Assembly: GCA_002116315.1 (NCBI GenBank)
Contig: KZ107838.1
Span: 2,994,343 to 3,058,342, forward strand
Direction: 5' to 3'
DNA length: 64,000 nt
From: Epicoccum nigrum
Taxonomy: Eukaryota > Ascomycota > Dothideomycetes > Pleosporales > Didymellaceae
Position numbers and translations under genes: made by a program. Under the pieces are notes generated by a model, which did no database searches, was not told the origin of the DNA, and saw only the letters and a list, made by a program, of their open reading frames with translations. This document shows, piece by piece, positions 21,363 to 31,047 of this stretch (positions are counted from its first letter, which is position 1; every line of letters starts with the position of its first letter).

Positions 21363-22580
21363 ATGGCTGATACTTCCTACCAGACGCTAGCATACGCTGT
21401 AGCGTATGTTACCTTTGTTATAGGACTGTCAACTGTATTTCTACGAGTCTACTGCAGAGGTTTCATGCTCAATGCCTGGGGAATGGATGACAACATTGCG
21501 CTTTTCGTTGCGGCAGTGAGCTGTGGTCAGCAGGTAATCCTACATCTGTTTCTTCACGCAGGATGCGGACTGTAAGTACAAAGTTTGAGAGAGCGTATCC
21601 AACACAATCTGACGAAGAACGTAAAGACATATAGGAGTGATCGATCCGACGCAGTTGCTTCAGATTCTTAAGATTCTCTTCATCGAAGAGATATACTACT
21701 ACTTCGTTCACTTCACCATAAAATTTGCCTTCCTCTTCTTCTACCTCAGATTGTCGCCAGATAAGACGTTCCGCAGGCTTGTCTTCTTTGGCATGACTGT
21801 GAACGTGGCAATCTTCATCATAAACATGTAAGCCCAGACTGGATTGCCAGGGTCTGACAGCGCTAATTTGACCAGCTTCATTGCGTGCTTTCAATGCATA
21901 CCCTTCGACGAGATTCTTCATCCTGGAACACACCCCAACGCCAAATGTATACCGAAACTCGCTCTTCTTATCGTTCCCTCGGTATTGGTACGTTGTTGTC
22001 TCCACGAAACTTATTGCTCTGGTGCTAATCGATAGAATAGAACATTGTCACCGATATCTACATCCTTATTCTGCCCATCTCGACCGTTCTCAACCTCCAG
22101 ATGTCCCTGCGCCGCAAAATCGCCGTTCTATCCGTCATTGGCTTTGGTGCTTCTGCCGTCCTCGTGGCCTGTTTCCGCCTGATCCCACTTCTTGAGCTCA
22201 ACTCGTCACCAGACGTCTCATACGTCCTTGGGAAGATGGTCATAGTGGCAGCAATCGAGATACAGTTGGCTATAATTGCAGTCAATCTGCCGTCGTTGAA
22301 AGCACTGTGGGCAAAGGTTACAGGTGGAAGCTCGGCTGCCTCAGCAAAGTATTATGCCGGGCGTCAGAAAGGCTACAGACTTTCGGCGCTATCCTCAAAG
22401 GGCAAGAGTGACAAGGTCTCAAGGGGAACCATTACGAGGATGGAACACAATGTACCACATACAGAGTCTGAGGAAGAGCTGTTCAAACGGGCTGGCATTG
22501 CGCGTGCGTCGCCTCAGCCCGACGCTGGCATCACTGTCACAAGAGAGGTGACGGTAGCAGACGAATTTCGAGCCAAGTGA
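21363..22580 (+). CDS. rhodopsin-like seven-helix integral membrane protein (fungal Rhodopsin domain, PTH11/SAT4-like)
   Basis: Four exons (21363-21571, 21627-21827, 21876-21987, 22041-22580) give about 353 residues. Hydrophobic helices are visible in order: YVTFVIGLSTVFLRV, NIALFVAAVSCG, FTIKFAFLFFYLRL, VNVAIFII, then YILILPISTVLNL, IGFGASAVLVACFRLIPL and MVIVAAIEIQLAIIAVNLPSL. The loop WGMDD after helix 2 and the pattern FQCIPF...CI before helix 5 are typical of the fungus-specific rhodopsin-like family. The C-terminal tail of about 85 residues is cytoplasmic and Ser/Lys-rich. Ligand and role are unknown; relatives include PTH11-type receptors and the satratoxin-cluster SAT4-type proteins. 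The first intron uses an unusual AAG acceptor, chosen because it alone gives the expected GLHIGV join. A paralog of near-identical length lies at 27.8 kb. Confidence 0.82.
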
Positions 22581-22787
22581 AAGACACCGGTAGTAGCTTT
22601 GATCGTCTCAGTTAGTTCTTGCCTCGTAATTTCATGACTTGCCTGTTTCTGTATCGCACTCACCTTCACTGCGCGTCATCAACTCCAAACAATCTCACAA
22701 ACCTGACCTCCAAGCACAAAACACCAACGTCTCACTCGCACATTCTTGCCTCTGGGCAGCCAGACTTATACGATCGCGAACATCGAT

Positions 22788-23840
22788 ATGGTTGGCCGTT
22801 CCCGCCGCACCTCTCGCACTTTCAGCGACTATTCAAACAATGCAAACGCTACTCCCTCGTCTTCAGTGGCACTGAACACGCGCCGCAACAATATGCCCGG
22901 CGTGCGTACACGCTCCTCTGGGGAGGTGGCACCAACACCAGGAACAGCTCAGCCAACACGCATACCGCAGCATTACTATCTCCCTCCTACGGTCCCCAGC
23001 CCATTCTTCGGCACCCTTGATGCTTGCCATGATGCGATCTTCGACTGGGGTGCATTGAACACTGCAACAATACCAGTGAAAGAAGCGCTCCTGATGCCCG
23101 TGTCTACTGAGACAAACTGGCCGGTCCTACTGAACAACATGGTCGAGCAAATGGGCAACGCGTCGTGCACGCGCGCGCGCTTCTTGCTAGAGGAGTTCCT
23201 ATTCCTGGTCACCAGAACCCTGTTGCCTGAGCAGATCGCCGAGAATAGAGCATCAATGGGACGGCTGTACAATCGTAAGAAACACTTGGCTATCAGACTG
23301 ATGTTGAGGTACGATATGATCAGGGAGTGGGGTATGGGCGACGGACCACAGGGCAAGAGGGAGATGAGCGTTCCTTCAGTACCACCTCCAAACTTGGTCG
23401 GGAGCTCAAGTGTGTTTGGTCAGCCTTCCGGTAGGCCCACGAATGGCACGCAAAACGGAAATGAAAATGAACCGATACTATCGGGGCACAGGAGAAGGGA
23501 GTTGATGCCCAATGTGTGGCCTACACTGATTGCTGCGCCACAAGGTGGTTACCCAACACTCGGTGTGAGGGATCGTATGAAGCATTATATCACTGGACTC
23601 GACAAGTATCTGCTACTTACTGACGAGGAAGTTCGCCAATGGGAAGACAAGGTACTGGTGGCTTGGGCTAGTCAAATTGTCCTGCAGTGGCAGTGGCTGT
23701 GTCAGAGCAATCAGACGCTGGAATATATGGAAGTGGGTGGGTGGGAAGAGTTGGACGGACGAGCCGAAGAGTGCGAGTGGATCGCGGAGAAGAAGGAAGT
23801 GACTACGGTGAAAGGGGTCAAAAACGTCGAAGAGACCTGA
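22788..23840 (+). CDS. hypothetical protein, unknown family
   Basis: A single exon of 350 residues from the first ATG (MVGRSRRTSRTF). The frame upstream lacks an ATG. The N-terminal 80 residues are Ser/Arg/Pro-rich and disordered. Two helical, Trp-rich regions follow, roughly residues 80-185 (with WPVLLNNMVEQMG and RARFLLEEFLFLVTR) and 260-330 (with MKHYITGLDKYLLLTDEEV and VLVAWASQIVLQWQWL), separated by a Gly/Asn-rich linker. There is no signal peptide, membrane helix or catalytic motif I recognise. It converges on the next gene with 102 bp between stops. Confidence 0.6.
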   Translation: MVGRSRRTSRTFSDYSNNANATPSSSVALNTRRNNMPGVRTRSSGEVAPTPGTAQPTRIPQHYYLPPTVPSPFFGTLDACHDAIFDWGALNTATIPVKEALLMPVSTETNWPVLLNNMVEQMGNASCTRARFLLEEFLFLVTRTLLPEQIAENRASMGRLYNRKKHLAIRLMLRYDMIREWGMGDGPQGKREMSVPSVPPPNLVGSSSVFGQPSGRPTNGTQNGNENEPILSGHRRRELMPNVWPTLIAAPQGGYPTLGVRDRMKHYITGLDKYLLLTDEEVRQWEDKVLVAWASQIVLQWQWLCQSNQTLEYMEVGGWEELDGRAEECEWIAEKKEVTTVKGVKNVEET

Positions 23841-23942
23841 AAAGTCCTGCACGTTTCGTATGGGCCATGAAACATCAATGGATGAAGTATCAAAATCTGG
23901 TGTATTCCTCTAGTCTTCCCCAGGCAGACTTCTACTCCAGCT

Positions 23943-25836
23943 CTAATCTTCCTCGGTATCGCTGGGTGCTGAAGAGAGTGGAGAACCGGAGCCAAAAGAG
24001 AGAAAAGAGATTTTCTTGCGATCCATCTTCTTCTGTGGCGGTTTGCCCGCAACGATCTCCACTATCTCGAGCATCCCCAAGAGTCGTCGCGAACATGCTT
24101 CCATAAGCTCTCGGGCCTGCTTCTCTTCCCCAGCATTGCCCTTCTTGCCTCTACCCGAACCGTATGCGTCATGTCTTGCCTGTATCCCGGTCTCCATGGC
24201 TTCCCGCAAGGCATCGGTAGCCTGAAACCCATCTTCTGCTATCATGAGCATGAAGAGCTGCTCGAGAATGAGGGAAACCTTTGCGTTCGCTGCAAAACTT
24301 TGGCCGGCCTTCAGAGGTAACAGGATAGTTTCGAAGTGTTCTTGCTTTGGATCATAGCGGAAATAATCCGGTAACGAGCCAGTGACGAATGGCAGTAACA
24401 GGTTTGCAAGGAACATGAATTTCACGGGGCGAGGTACAGCCAATGTGGGAAGGAAGACGCTCAAGAATATCGTAGGCATATCACGGAACTCTTCCACCAC
24501 GTTGTCGAACCAATCGCTTAGAGTCGTGAAGTGCTTGGGGAGCTTGATTGCTACTTGTGCGAGCTACAAAATATCAGTATAGAGTCAGTGGATAGAGGAT
24601 GTCTACTTACCAATGCAAGAAGTCGCTGCCGCAGAACTATCGCATCGCTCCCGCCGGCTCGTTCGATGGCATTGGGTAAGGTCAGTTTGCCGTTGTTGAT
24701 ATCCGGGAGGTCGGGTAAAGTTGCGACTTCGAACAACCTGCGTTCTACAGCTCTCGTGGCTCGCTGTGGAGCATCTTTCATCTCTTCATCGCTATCGTAG
24801 TCTGCCACTTCGCCTGTCTCGAAGTCGACGTTGCCAATCTTTTGCTTTTTAATAGCCCTCTCTGTCGGATCTGTCGGATCTGTCGTCTCATTCTCCCAGA
24901 CCTCAGCGTAATCTCTTAAGGACTCGGCTGACGCGGTCGCATAAATTGCTTTCACCATGCGCCGCCTCGTCGTCCGTGTGATAGCTTGGCTTTCGTGAGA
25001 AACATAGAGCCAAATGAGGCTCTGCTGTAGTACATCGTCGCCATCAAATTCGTCACGTTGGCTTTGTTTGACGCAAACCTCCCAGTCTGCTTCCAACAAA
25101 TCCAACATGATCTTTAGCCACAATCTCCATCTTTCCCAACGTTTCTTGTACGCCACAGAACAGTTGAATGCCCAACCTACAACGTGCCAAAAGTCCTCAG
25201 CTCTGTACCACAGACTCTTCTCGTTGGCTACTTCGCAATACAGGTGGTCCACGTCATCGTCCACGTCGGGAGAGAGACTTCGGGTCGCGGCCCTGTGTCC
25301 ACGCGGACGTCGCCGTGTGCGATCAGCTGGAAACGTGAAAGCCTGCCTTATGTACGGATAGGCGGGTGCTTCGATTGTGTTGAGCAAACATTGTAAGTAG
25401 CGATACGCTGCATCAGAGCCTTTACTGTTGTCTGCCGATACTGTCTTGAACTTGTGAGGAATCAAAGATGCAGCGAGTGCGATTTGAGTAGGTGGTGGAA
25501 GGAAGCCAATGTAAGGCTGCGCAGGAGTAGAGATGGAGGTACCGGCTGCTAACAGGCTGTACAGGAACTCGTACGCATTCGCGACTGGGCGAGTCAGACA
25601 TGCATCTGTCAGACTGAGAAATCATGCTTACATTGGAAGCCCTCGATGAATGCCTTGGCATGATTTGCGAGCTCATAGGGCGCTGGTTTAGTAGGGCGCC
25701 GCTGTGCGCGTCGCGGCCGTGTGCCGACAGCTTCGAGGGCTACAGACGGCGGTGCTTCATCTGCCGCACTGGCTTTCGACTGCGGCGCAGGCACAGAGGC
25801 CCTTCTCATGTTTCCGCGGTGCTGTGCGACAGACAT
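23943..25836 (-). CDS. hypothetical helical nuclear-type protein, unknown family
   Basis: Three exons (25836-25632, 25584-24611, 24563-23943; introns of 47 nt each with good donor, branch and acceptor sites) give about 599 residues. The Ala/Pro/Arg-rich N-terminus (RRAQRRPTKP) precedes a mostly helical region with HEAT- or TPR-like texture (DAAYRYLQCLLNTIE, WERWRLWLKIMLDLLEADWE). An acidic segment (DYDSDEEMKD) next to a basic one (RAIKKQKI) suggests nuclear localisation. The C-terminus (KKMDRKKISFLSFGSGSPLSS) is Ser-rich with a final acidic tail. I do not recognise the family. The clean three-exon structure argues strongly that it is a real gene. Confidence 0.68.
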
Positions 25837-26194
25837 TGTTGTAGGAAAAGACCCCGTTTCGCAGAGGGGAAACGCGTCGCGTCTACGCGCAGTCACGTTT
25901 GACTGACGCAACTTCACCTACCTACCTAGCGAAATATCGAAAAAGCACCACAATGCTCGAATCAAGCACCTTCCACGATGCCACGGCCCCGCCAACAGGA
26001 TTGTACAGGCGCAATTGAAACAAGAACGAAGGTGTTCATGGTGCTCGACAGCAGAACTGACGCATTCTGCCGGAGCAAAACGATCTCTAGCTGCGGAGGA
26101 ACCCACACTACCTCGACACTACAAATGGGCTGACAAGACACCAGAGAACAAGCCAAATACCGAAGCAAAAAGCGATTCGAAGGCCAAAAAGAAC
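25837..26194. other. short intergenic stretch before tRNA-Ser
   Basis: The 5' flank of the minus-strand hypothetical gene and the 3' flank of the tRNA. An A-run at 26186-26190 is, on the minus strand, the T-run Pol III terminator of the tRNA. Confidence 0.6.
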
Positions 26195-26293
26195 CGACAG
26201 CGGCAGGATTCGAACCTGCGCGGCCGAAGCCATATGATATCTAGTTGATGAACTCGTTCGAGTCATACCCATTAACCACTCTGGCACGCTGTC
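26195..26293 (-). tRNA. tRNA-Ser(CGA) with 18-nt intron
   Basis: On the minus strand the acceptor stem GACAGCG pairs with CGCTGTC. The D arm is TGCCAGAGTGGTTAATGGG, the anticodon stem TATGA pairs with TCATA, and the T arm is GCAGG-TTCGAAT-CCTGC. The long variable arm (GGC-TTCG-GCC) marks a class II tRNA, and with the CGA anticodon (26260-26258) this is tRNA-Ser. An 18-nt intron sits at the canonical position one base 3' of the anticodon. A T5 terminator follows at 26190-26186. Confidence 0.92.
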
Positions 26294-26932
26294 TTTGATT
26301 GGTTGATGGTAAAGTCGCAGAGTTGATATTTTATAATATCAATATTAAACAACGAGGCATGGATCTCCTTTGCAAAGTCTACTGCATACCAATGTGACGG
26401 TGCGGTCGAGGCGAGACCGGTGGAGCCACCTCCATCATCAAGCGAGGCGTGACCTTTCTGGGTTTTGCTACGTCCCAACCTTGTAGTTTACGCCGAGGAG
26501 GCCTCCGTCAATAGCGAGTTGCATCACTGCCATGGGTACGCAATCTTGTGCTTAAAAATCGACTGCAAGCTGCAAAGAAGCAAACACTCTCCATGCTGCC
26601 CTTCAGGGGGTTATCTTACGGAAGATATTCATTGCTAATTACTGTGAGAGCACTGTGCAAAGACAAAAAACCCGTTTATGTTGAGCAGAAGCAGGCAAAA
26701 TCAGATCAGCGCAGCGCACTTAATGTGAACACCCTCGAGCGCGATGCAAACTCAAAAGATCACAGTCGATGATAGGTGCACAGACTCACGATGACGCCTA
26801 GACTGCCTATGGAGCTAGCGTGATGTCCACCTCGTGGAACCGCATCACGTGCCAGTCCACGTGAAGCCCAACACACCGCCCACCCACAGCAGCATCCACA
26901 GAAGACATTGCAATGGCAAAAAAGGAATGCTA
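26294..26932. other. intergenic between two tRNA genes
   Basis: About 640 bp with no supported gene. The only open frames are short and unrecognised. An A-run at 26918-26923 is the T6 terminator of the downstream minus-strand tRNA-Glu. Confidence 0.5.
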
Positions 26933-27025
26933 TTCCCGTACCGGGAATCGAACCCGGGTCTTTCCGGTGCTTCAATCGAATGATCGGTTGAAAGCGGAAT
27001 ATCCTAGCCTCTGGACTATACGGGA
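26933..27025 (-). tRNA. tRNA-Glu(TTC) with 21-nt intron
   Basis: On the minus strand the acceptor stem TCCCGTA pairs with TACGGGA. The D arm is TAGTCCAGAGGCTAGGATA, the anticodon stem TTCCG pairs with CGGAA, and the loop is CTTTCA plus C with anticodon TTC. The T arm is CCCGG-GTTCGAT-TCCCGG-like. Removing the 21 bases between position 37 and position 38 leaves a standard 72-nt tRNA. A T6 terminator follows. Confidence 0.92.
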
Positions 27026-27755
27026 GGTGGTACTGTTGATGAAAGATATCCGATTTATAACAAATATATTGTAAGTACTGAAGGGGTAGAGAATGTTGCA
27101 GCGGACCACCTTGTGCTTACCTTTGTTAGGGGTGGATCGTACAGCGAGACTGGATTCCTCCCGAGCTTAGCGCCAAATTTGTCGAGTACATTCAATCACA
27201 AAAATATGGGGATGTCGCGAGATGCTGTAAGTGTCAAGATTCCGATGGTTCAAACATGCATCATGAATCTGCACCCAGCGGAGTCTGTTTCCATCGACTA
27301 CTGGGGCTGCACCACTACTCTTCCGATGTCACGGGATCTAAACACGAGAATTAAAACACAGCATTTCCACCAGCGGCTCGCGGCTTCAAATCATGTCATT
27401 TCACGATGTTTCGCTGCACGAGACAGGGACGGCCTCGTATTTTTACAAGCCCGATACGGATTTTACTGTGAATAGCACAAAGATGTTGTCGTGTCAGCCC
27501 TTAATCTTCAAGACAGGCAGTCCCCACGCGATTTGCAGTTCTTGCTGATCTAAATTGCACGCCTTCAACCCGAAATGACGTCTATTGTTTTCAGTCACGT
27601 CCTTTGTGTGACAGTGCATGATACGGCATGCAAACGTTCGTCGGTGACGGGCATGCCCATTGACCATGTGCCAACAAAGCTGCAGTAGATATCACGATAT
27701 ATCAAGGACACCATTGCATTCGATGCACTCTCGATCCACATAGTTTTCCGCAAAG
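27026..27755. other. intergenic upstream of second rhodopsin-like gene
   Basis: About 730 bp. A 120-codon plus-strand frame (27113-27475) has no ATG at its beginning and no recognisable domain. It is probably chance. Confidence 0.45.
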
Positions 27756-29031
27756 ATGTCGAGTGCTTTACAAATTGCGACGTACACCATCACCTGGGCC
27801 AGCATCGTTACCGCCATCGCGTCTTGCTTACTGCGATGCTACTGTTGCGGAGCAGTGAAACGGAGTTGGACGATAAATGACTCCATGTCGCTTATCGTCG
27901 GGATCAGTTACCACATACCATCTGCGTCTTGTCGAATCGACTAACTCTAAACATATGTTTCTCGTTGGAGCATTGGTGGTGTGGCAAGAACTCCTCTCTC
28001 TGGGCTGCTCAGGGTCAGTCTCGGATCTGTATAGACCGTTGAAGAGAAGTCCTAACATTGTTGTAGACCCGAACCGAGCAGCTGTAATGCCTACGATCCA
28101 AGCGGCAAGGTCCTAAAGGTTCGACTGTCGCTTCTCTGCTATAACGTCACATGCTAATAACCACAGTGGTTGTTCATATGCTCCATTGTCTACGACGCTG
28201 TGTTTCACTTCGTCATTCGAACGGCATTCTTCACATTCTATCTACAGCTCTCCCGTCAGGTCGACTATCGGCTCTGGATCGGCATGGGGTTTGGTATGGG
28301 GGGAATGTTACTCATCTTCAACGTTTTGATCATCATCCTCCAGTGCCAACCGATCACGGCAGCCTTTCGCCCAGTGGAACGTCTGACTGCACAGTGTATG
28401 AATTCCGCCATTGCAGCATATGCGCCCGCCGCATTGGTAAGTTCTTGAAAACGCGCACCTGAGTACAGACTGACGATCCCAGAATGCGCTGCTCAATGTT
28501 TACTCATTGATCCTACCTATACCAGTGATCTACTCATTACAACTGCCGATACGTCGTAAACTCAGCATCTGCTGTATGTTTGCCATCGGCGGCGCAGCTG
28601 TTCTGCTGGGCTTCATACACTTCCGCTCCCTGCGCGTCATCATGTCTGGCACCGACACTTCAAAAGCGATCGGGGAGACCATGATCATAAGCTCCCTGGC
28701 AATGAGCCTGGCCGTGGTTGCGCTCAATCTCCCCTCGATGCGAATTCTCTGGCACCATCTCTCAGAGTCTCACAACGAAGCGAGTGACGCATCGCAGCGC
28801 TCCTGTGAAGTCAGGACGGGAGACATTCGGAAAGAAACGTATACGTATATCTCCCATAGCCCTGTCTATGAGACTGGCAGCTTATCCAGCCCCACATTAC
28901 CTTTAGCGTCCGCTACGGGTCCGATGATTCGGTCTTCTCCTGCGCTTATGGATAAGACAGGGCGGTCGAGGTTTCCAACTATCAACGAAGATTTCGGTTC
29001 TCGGCCTCGCACGCCTGCAAATTCTGTATAG
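27756..29031 (+). CDS. rhodopsin-like seven-helix integral membrane protein (second paralog)
   Basis: Five exons (27756-27906, 27971-28013, 28067-28118, 28167-28436, 28483-29031) give about 354 residues. Helices: TITWASIVTAIASCLLRCY, SMSLIVGITLVVWQELL, LFICSIVYDAVFHFVIR, GFGMGGMLLIFNVLIIIL, AALNALLNVYSLILPIPVIY, ICCMFAIGGAAVLLGFIH and MIISSLAMSLAVVALNL. The LQCQPITAAF motif before helix 5 and VALNLPSMRILW after helix 7 match the 21.4-kb gene (LPSLKALW) and the fungal Rhodopsin family. The first intron (27907-27970) needs a weak donor (GTTACC) and a rare GAG acceptor; the other three are canonical. The tail is Ser/Pro-rich. Ligand and function are unknown. Confidence 0.78.
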
Positions 29032-29281
29032 GGTCTGAGGTTAGTGTGTAGTGTATTTTGGGTGGGGTTTTAGAGAAATAATCTTTTAGTGTCTCTCAAC
29101 TGGTTGTCACTGGTGCTGTCTGCTTCGTAATATGGTGCTGTACAGTCAAACCGTCTTTGAGATGACCAGAAATGGTATTCATCTGCGTTTAGTTTTCGCT
29201 TCTTCTTCCCTCGGGGCTGGTAAAGTGTAGTAAATGCACCTCTCGGAAAGAATCTTCAAGTCTAACACCCGGCGAACATTG

Positions 29282-30637
29282 TCAGCCGCTACAGCTATCC
29301 GTGATCGGACACTCTCCTCCTTGGATAATCCACTCGACCACAACAGTTGCAAGGTTCCCCTGATCAAAATCCCAGATATCATCTTTGTGGCTCTTATTTC
29401 GGAACTCGCCTGCTAACCTGACCTTCTCCAGACTTGTTGAGGACTCAATCCTGCAGAAAACATCTCGCCAAGTATGCCGAACAGCCGGGTCACTGATCTG
29501 TGTGTAGTCCGGCCCCAGACACATGTCTTGCAGCCTCAGATCCCGCAGCGTCGAGCTGTGCCCAGCCACCAGAACTAACAACGCTCGTGGACTGGTATCC
29601 AGATGACTCAAAGAAAGTTTGCGAAGCTTGTGCCATGTGAACGGGTACTTTGGTGGATGTCGCCGTGAATTCTCTCTCTTTTCCATAGGTTCGAATAAGT
29701 CCTGTACGGTAACCCATCCGAAAGCAATCTTGCGAGCACGACCATGAAAGCTTAAGCTGAGCGACTCCAAAGACGGATAGCAACTGAGGCGCCCTATACG
29801 GTGGGCCAGTGGGTCGAGTAATCCAGGCATCCCAACGCAGTACCGGACCTTGAGGCTGGTCCACGTGGGAGACGGGGCGTAGTATCGGAGCATATATAAC
29901 ATATTCTTGTCAGAGCCATACAGTCGGCATTTAGACACGTTTGAGACTGCCTTAATGATATGGGACACATATGTTCCTTGCCAACCTAGTCGATCCCCTC
30001 GCCACTTATTGAGCGGGCGTACGACAGGCAGCCATTGGTTATCAGAAGATGAGCAGAAATGACAGTAATCACCTGAAAGCCGGCATACATGTTGTTCCTG
30101 ATGGGGGCGAGAGTCATTTTGAGAGACGTGGATCTTTTGCAGATTGGGCAGCCGTGATGTCCAGTCAAAGGATTTATCGTAAAGTGTCAGGCGACACAGA
30201 TCCTTATCTGCGACCTTCTCTTCTTCTCGACGACTCAAGTAAGCTTCCCAATATTGTCGGCCTGCTGCGAGCTCTCTGTACAAGAGTGCTTGGTCCGGAT
30301 CAACAACTTCTGCTCGACTCTCGCAGTGCCTCGTCCACTCATGCCAATCTCTCACACTGTCCCCCACTCTCCAACTAGTCGCATCCCATAGCATGGTTTG
30401 AACAGATTTCGAAAGCTGCTCATGTTCTATTATATTCTTGAACGAGGCCACACTGGCAAGGGTACTTCGAAGGACGATGGTCTGAAAGAGAGGCTTCCTG
30501 CCAGCCCCAGCCAAAGCTCTATTGGCCAGTCTGTAGTTCGGAAGATCGCTGCGGCAAATATGCTGCGCAAGAACAAAGTGTATTTCAGGCGGCAGGAATG
30601 GAATGTGGAGGCTGATGAACGTTGACGTCCGTTCCAT
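29282..30637 (-). CDS. F-box-like/leucine-rich repeat protein
   Basis: An intronless 451-residue protein. The N-terminus (IPFLPPEIHFVLAQHI, then LPNYRLANRALAGAGRKPLF) fits a degenerate F-box: LPxEI, a middle LxxxRLxxRAL, and an end LF. The rest has LRR-like strands (LTLYDKSF, SLESLSLSFHG, LRKLSLSHLD, LRDLRLQDMCLG). A Cys cluster (CRLSGDYCHFC) sits near residue 190. Such fungal proteins are presumed SCF substrate adaptors; the target is unknown. The downstream gene is REI1 on the same strand, 410 bp away. Confidence 0.65.
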   Translation of the reverse strand: MERTSTFISLHIPFLPPEIHFVLAQHICRSDLPNYRLANRALAGAGRKPLFQTIVLRSTLASVASFKNIIEHEQLSKSVQTMLWDATSWRVGDSVRDWHEWTRHCESRAEVVDPDQALLYRELAAGRQYWEAYLSRREEEKVADKDLCRLTLYDKSFDWTSRLPNLQKIHVSQNDSRPHQEQHVCRLSGDYCHFCSSSDNQWLPVVRPLNKWRGDRLGWQGTYVSHIIKAVSNVSKCRLYGSDKNMLYMLRYYAPSPTWTSLKVRYCVGMPGLLDPLAHRIGRLSCYPSLESLSLSFHGRARKIAFGWVTVQDLFEPMEKRENSRRHPPKYPFTWHKLRKLSLSHLDTSPRALLVLVAGHSSTLRDLRLQDMCLGPDYTQISDPAVRHTWRDVFCRIESSTSLEKVRLAGEFRNKSHKDDIWDFDQGNLATVVVEWIIQGGECPITDSCSG

Positions 30638-31047
30638 GCTGAGAACTGCGATTAACTCCTATTTATATCGGATTGGATCAAAAGATGATTACTCGGGAGT
30701 GGGTAGTTGATGCACGGTTACAGCTCGGATTGCTCGCGGGCCCCAGGTGGCACAGTTGGCGGTTTATTGATCACGTGATCAATGTAAAACCTATCTAGGC
30801 ATTAGAAGGTTTCACCTAAGCACTTTGTGCTACCGATCTCACATCACCAGAAAAACTCTCACATTCTAACAACTATAATGAGAAATTGATTAAAGGCTGG
30901 TCAAGGTGACGAAAAATGTTCACAGAAAAGGGTGTCATTTTCAACGACAGGATAATATCGTGGCTCATATAGTGCGTGTCTACCAGTAACCGTCTGCCAA
31001 AAACGCCAGTCATGCTCGTGAACCAAAGCCTTGACCGTCGCAGACCA
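30638..31047. other. intergenic between F-box-like gene and REI1 3' end
   Basis: 410 bp, AT-rich in its centre, with a palindromic gatcacgtgatc at about 30768-30779 (an E-box-like CACGTG core) upstream of the minus-strand F-box-like gene. No gene is supported. Confidence 0.5.
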
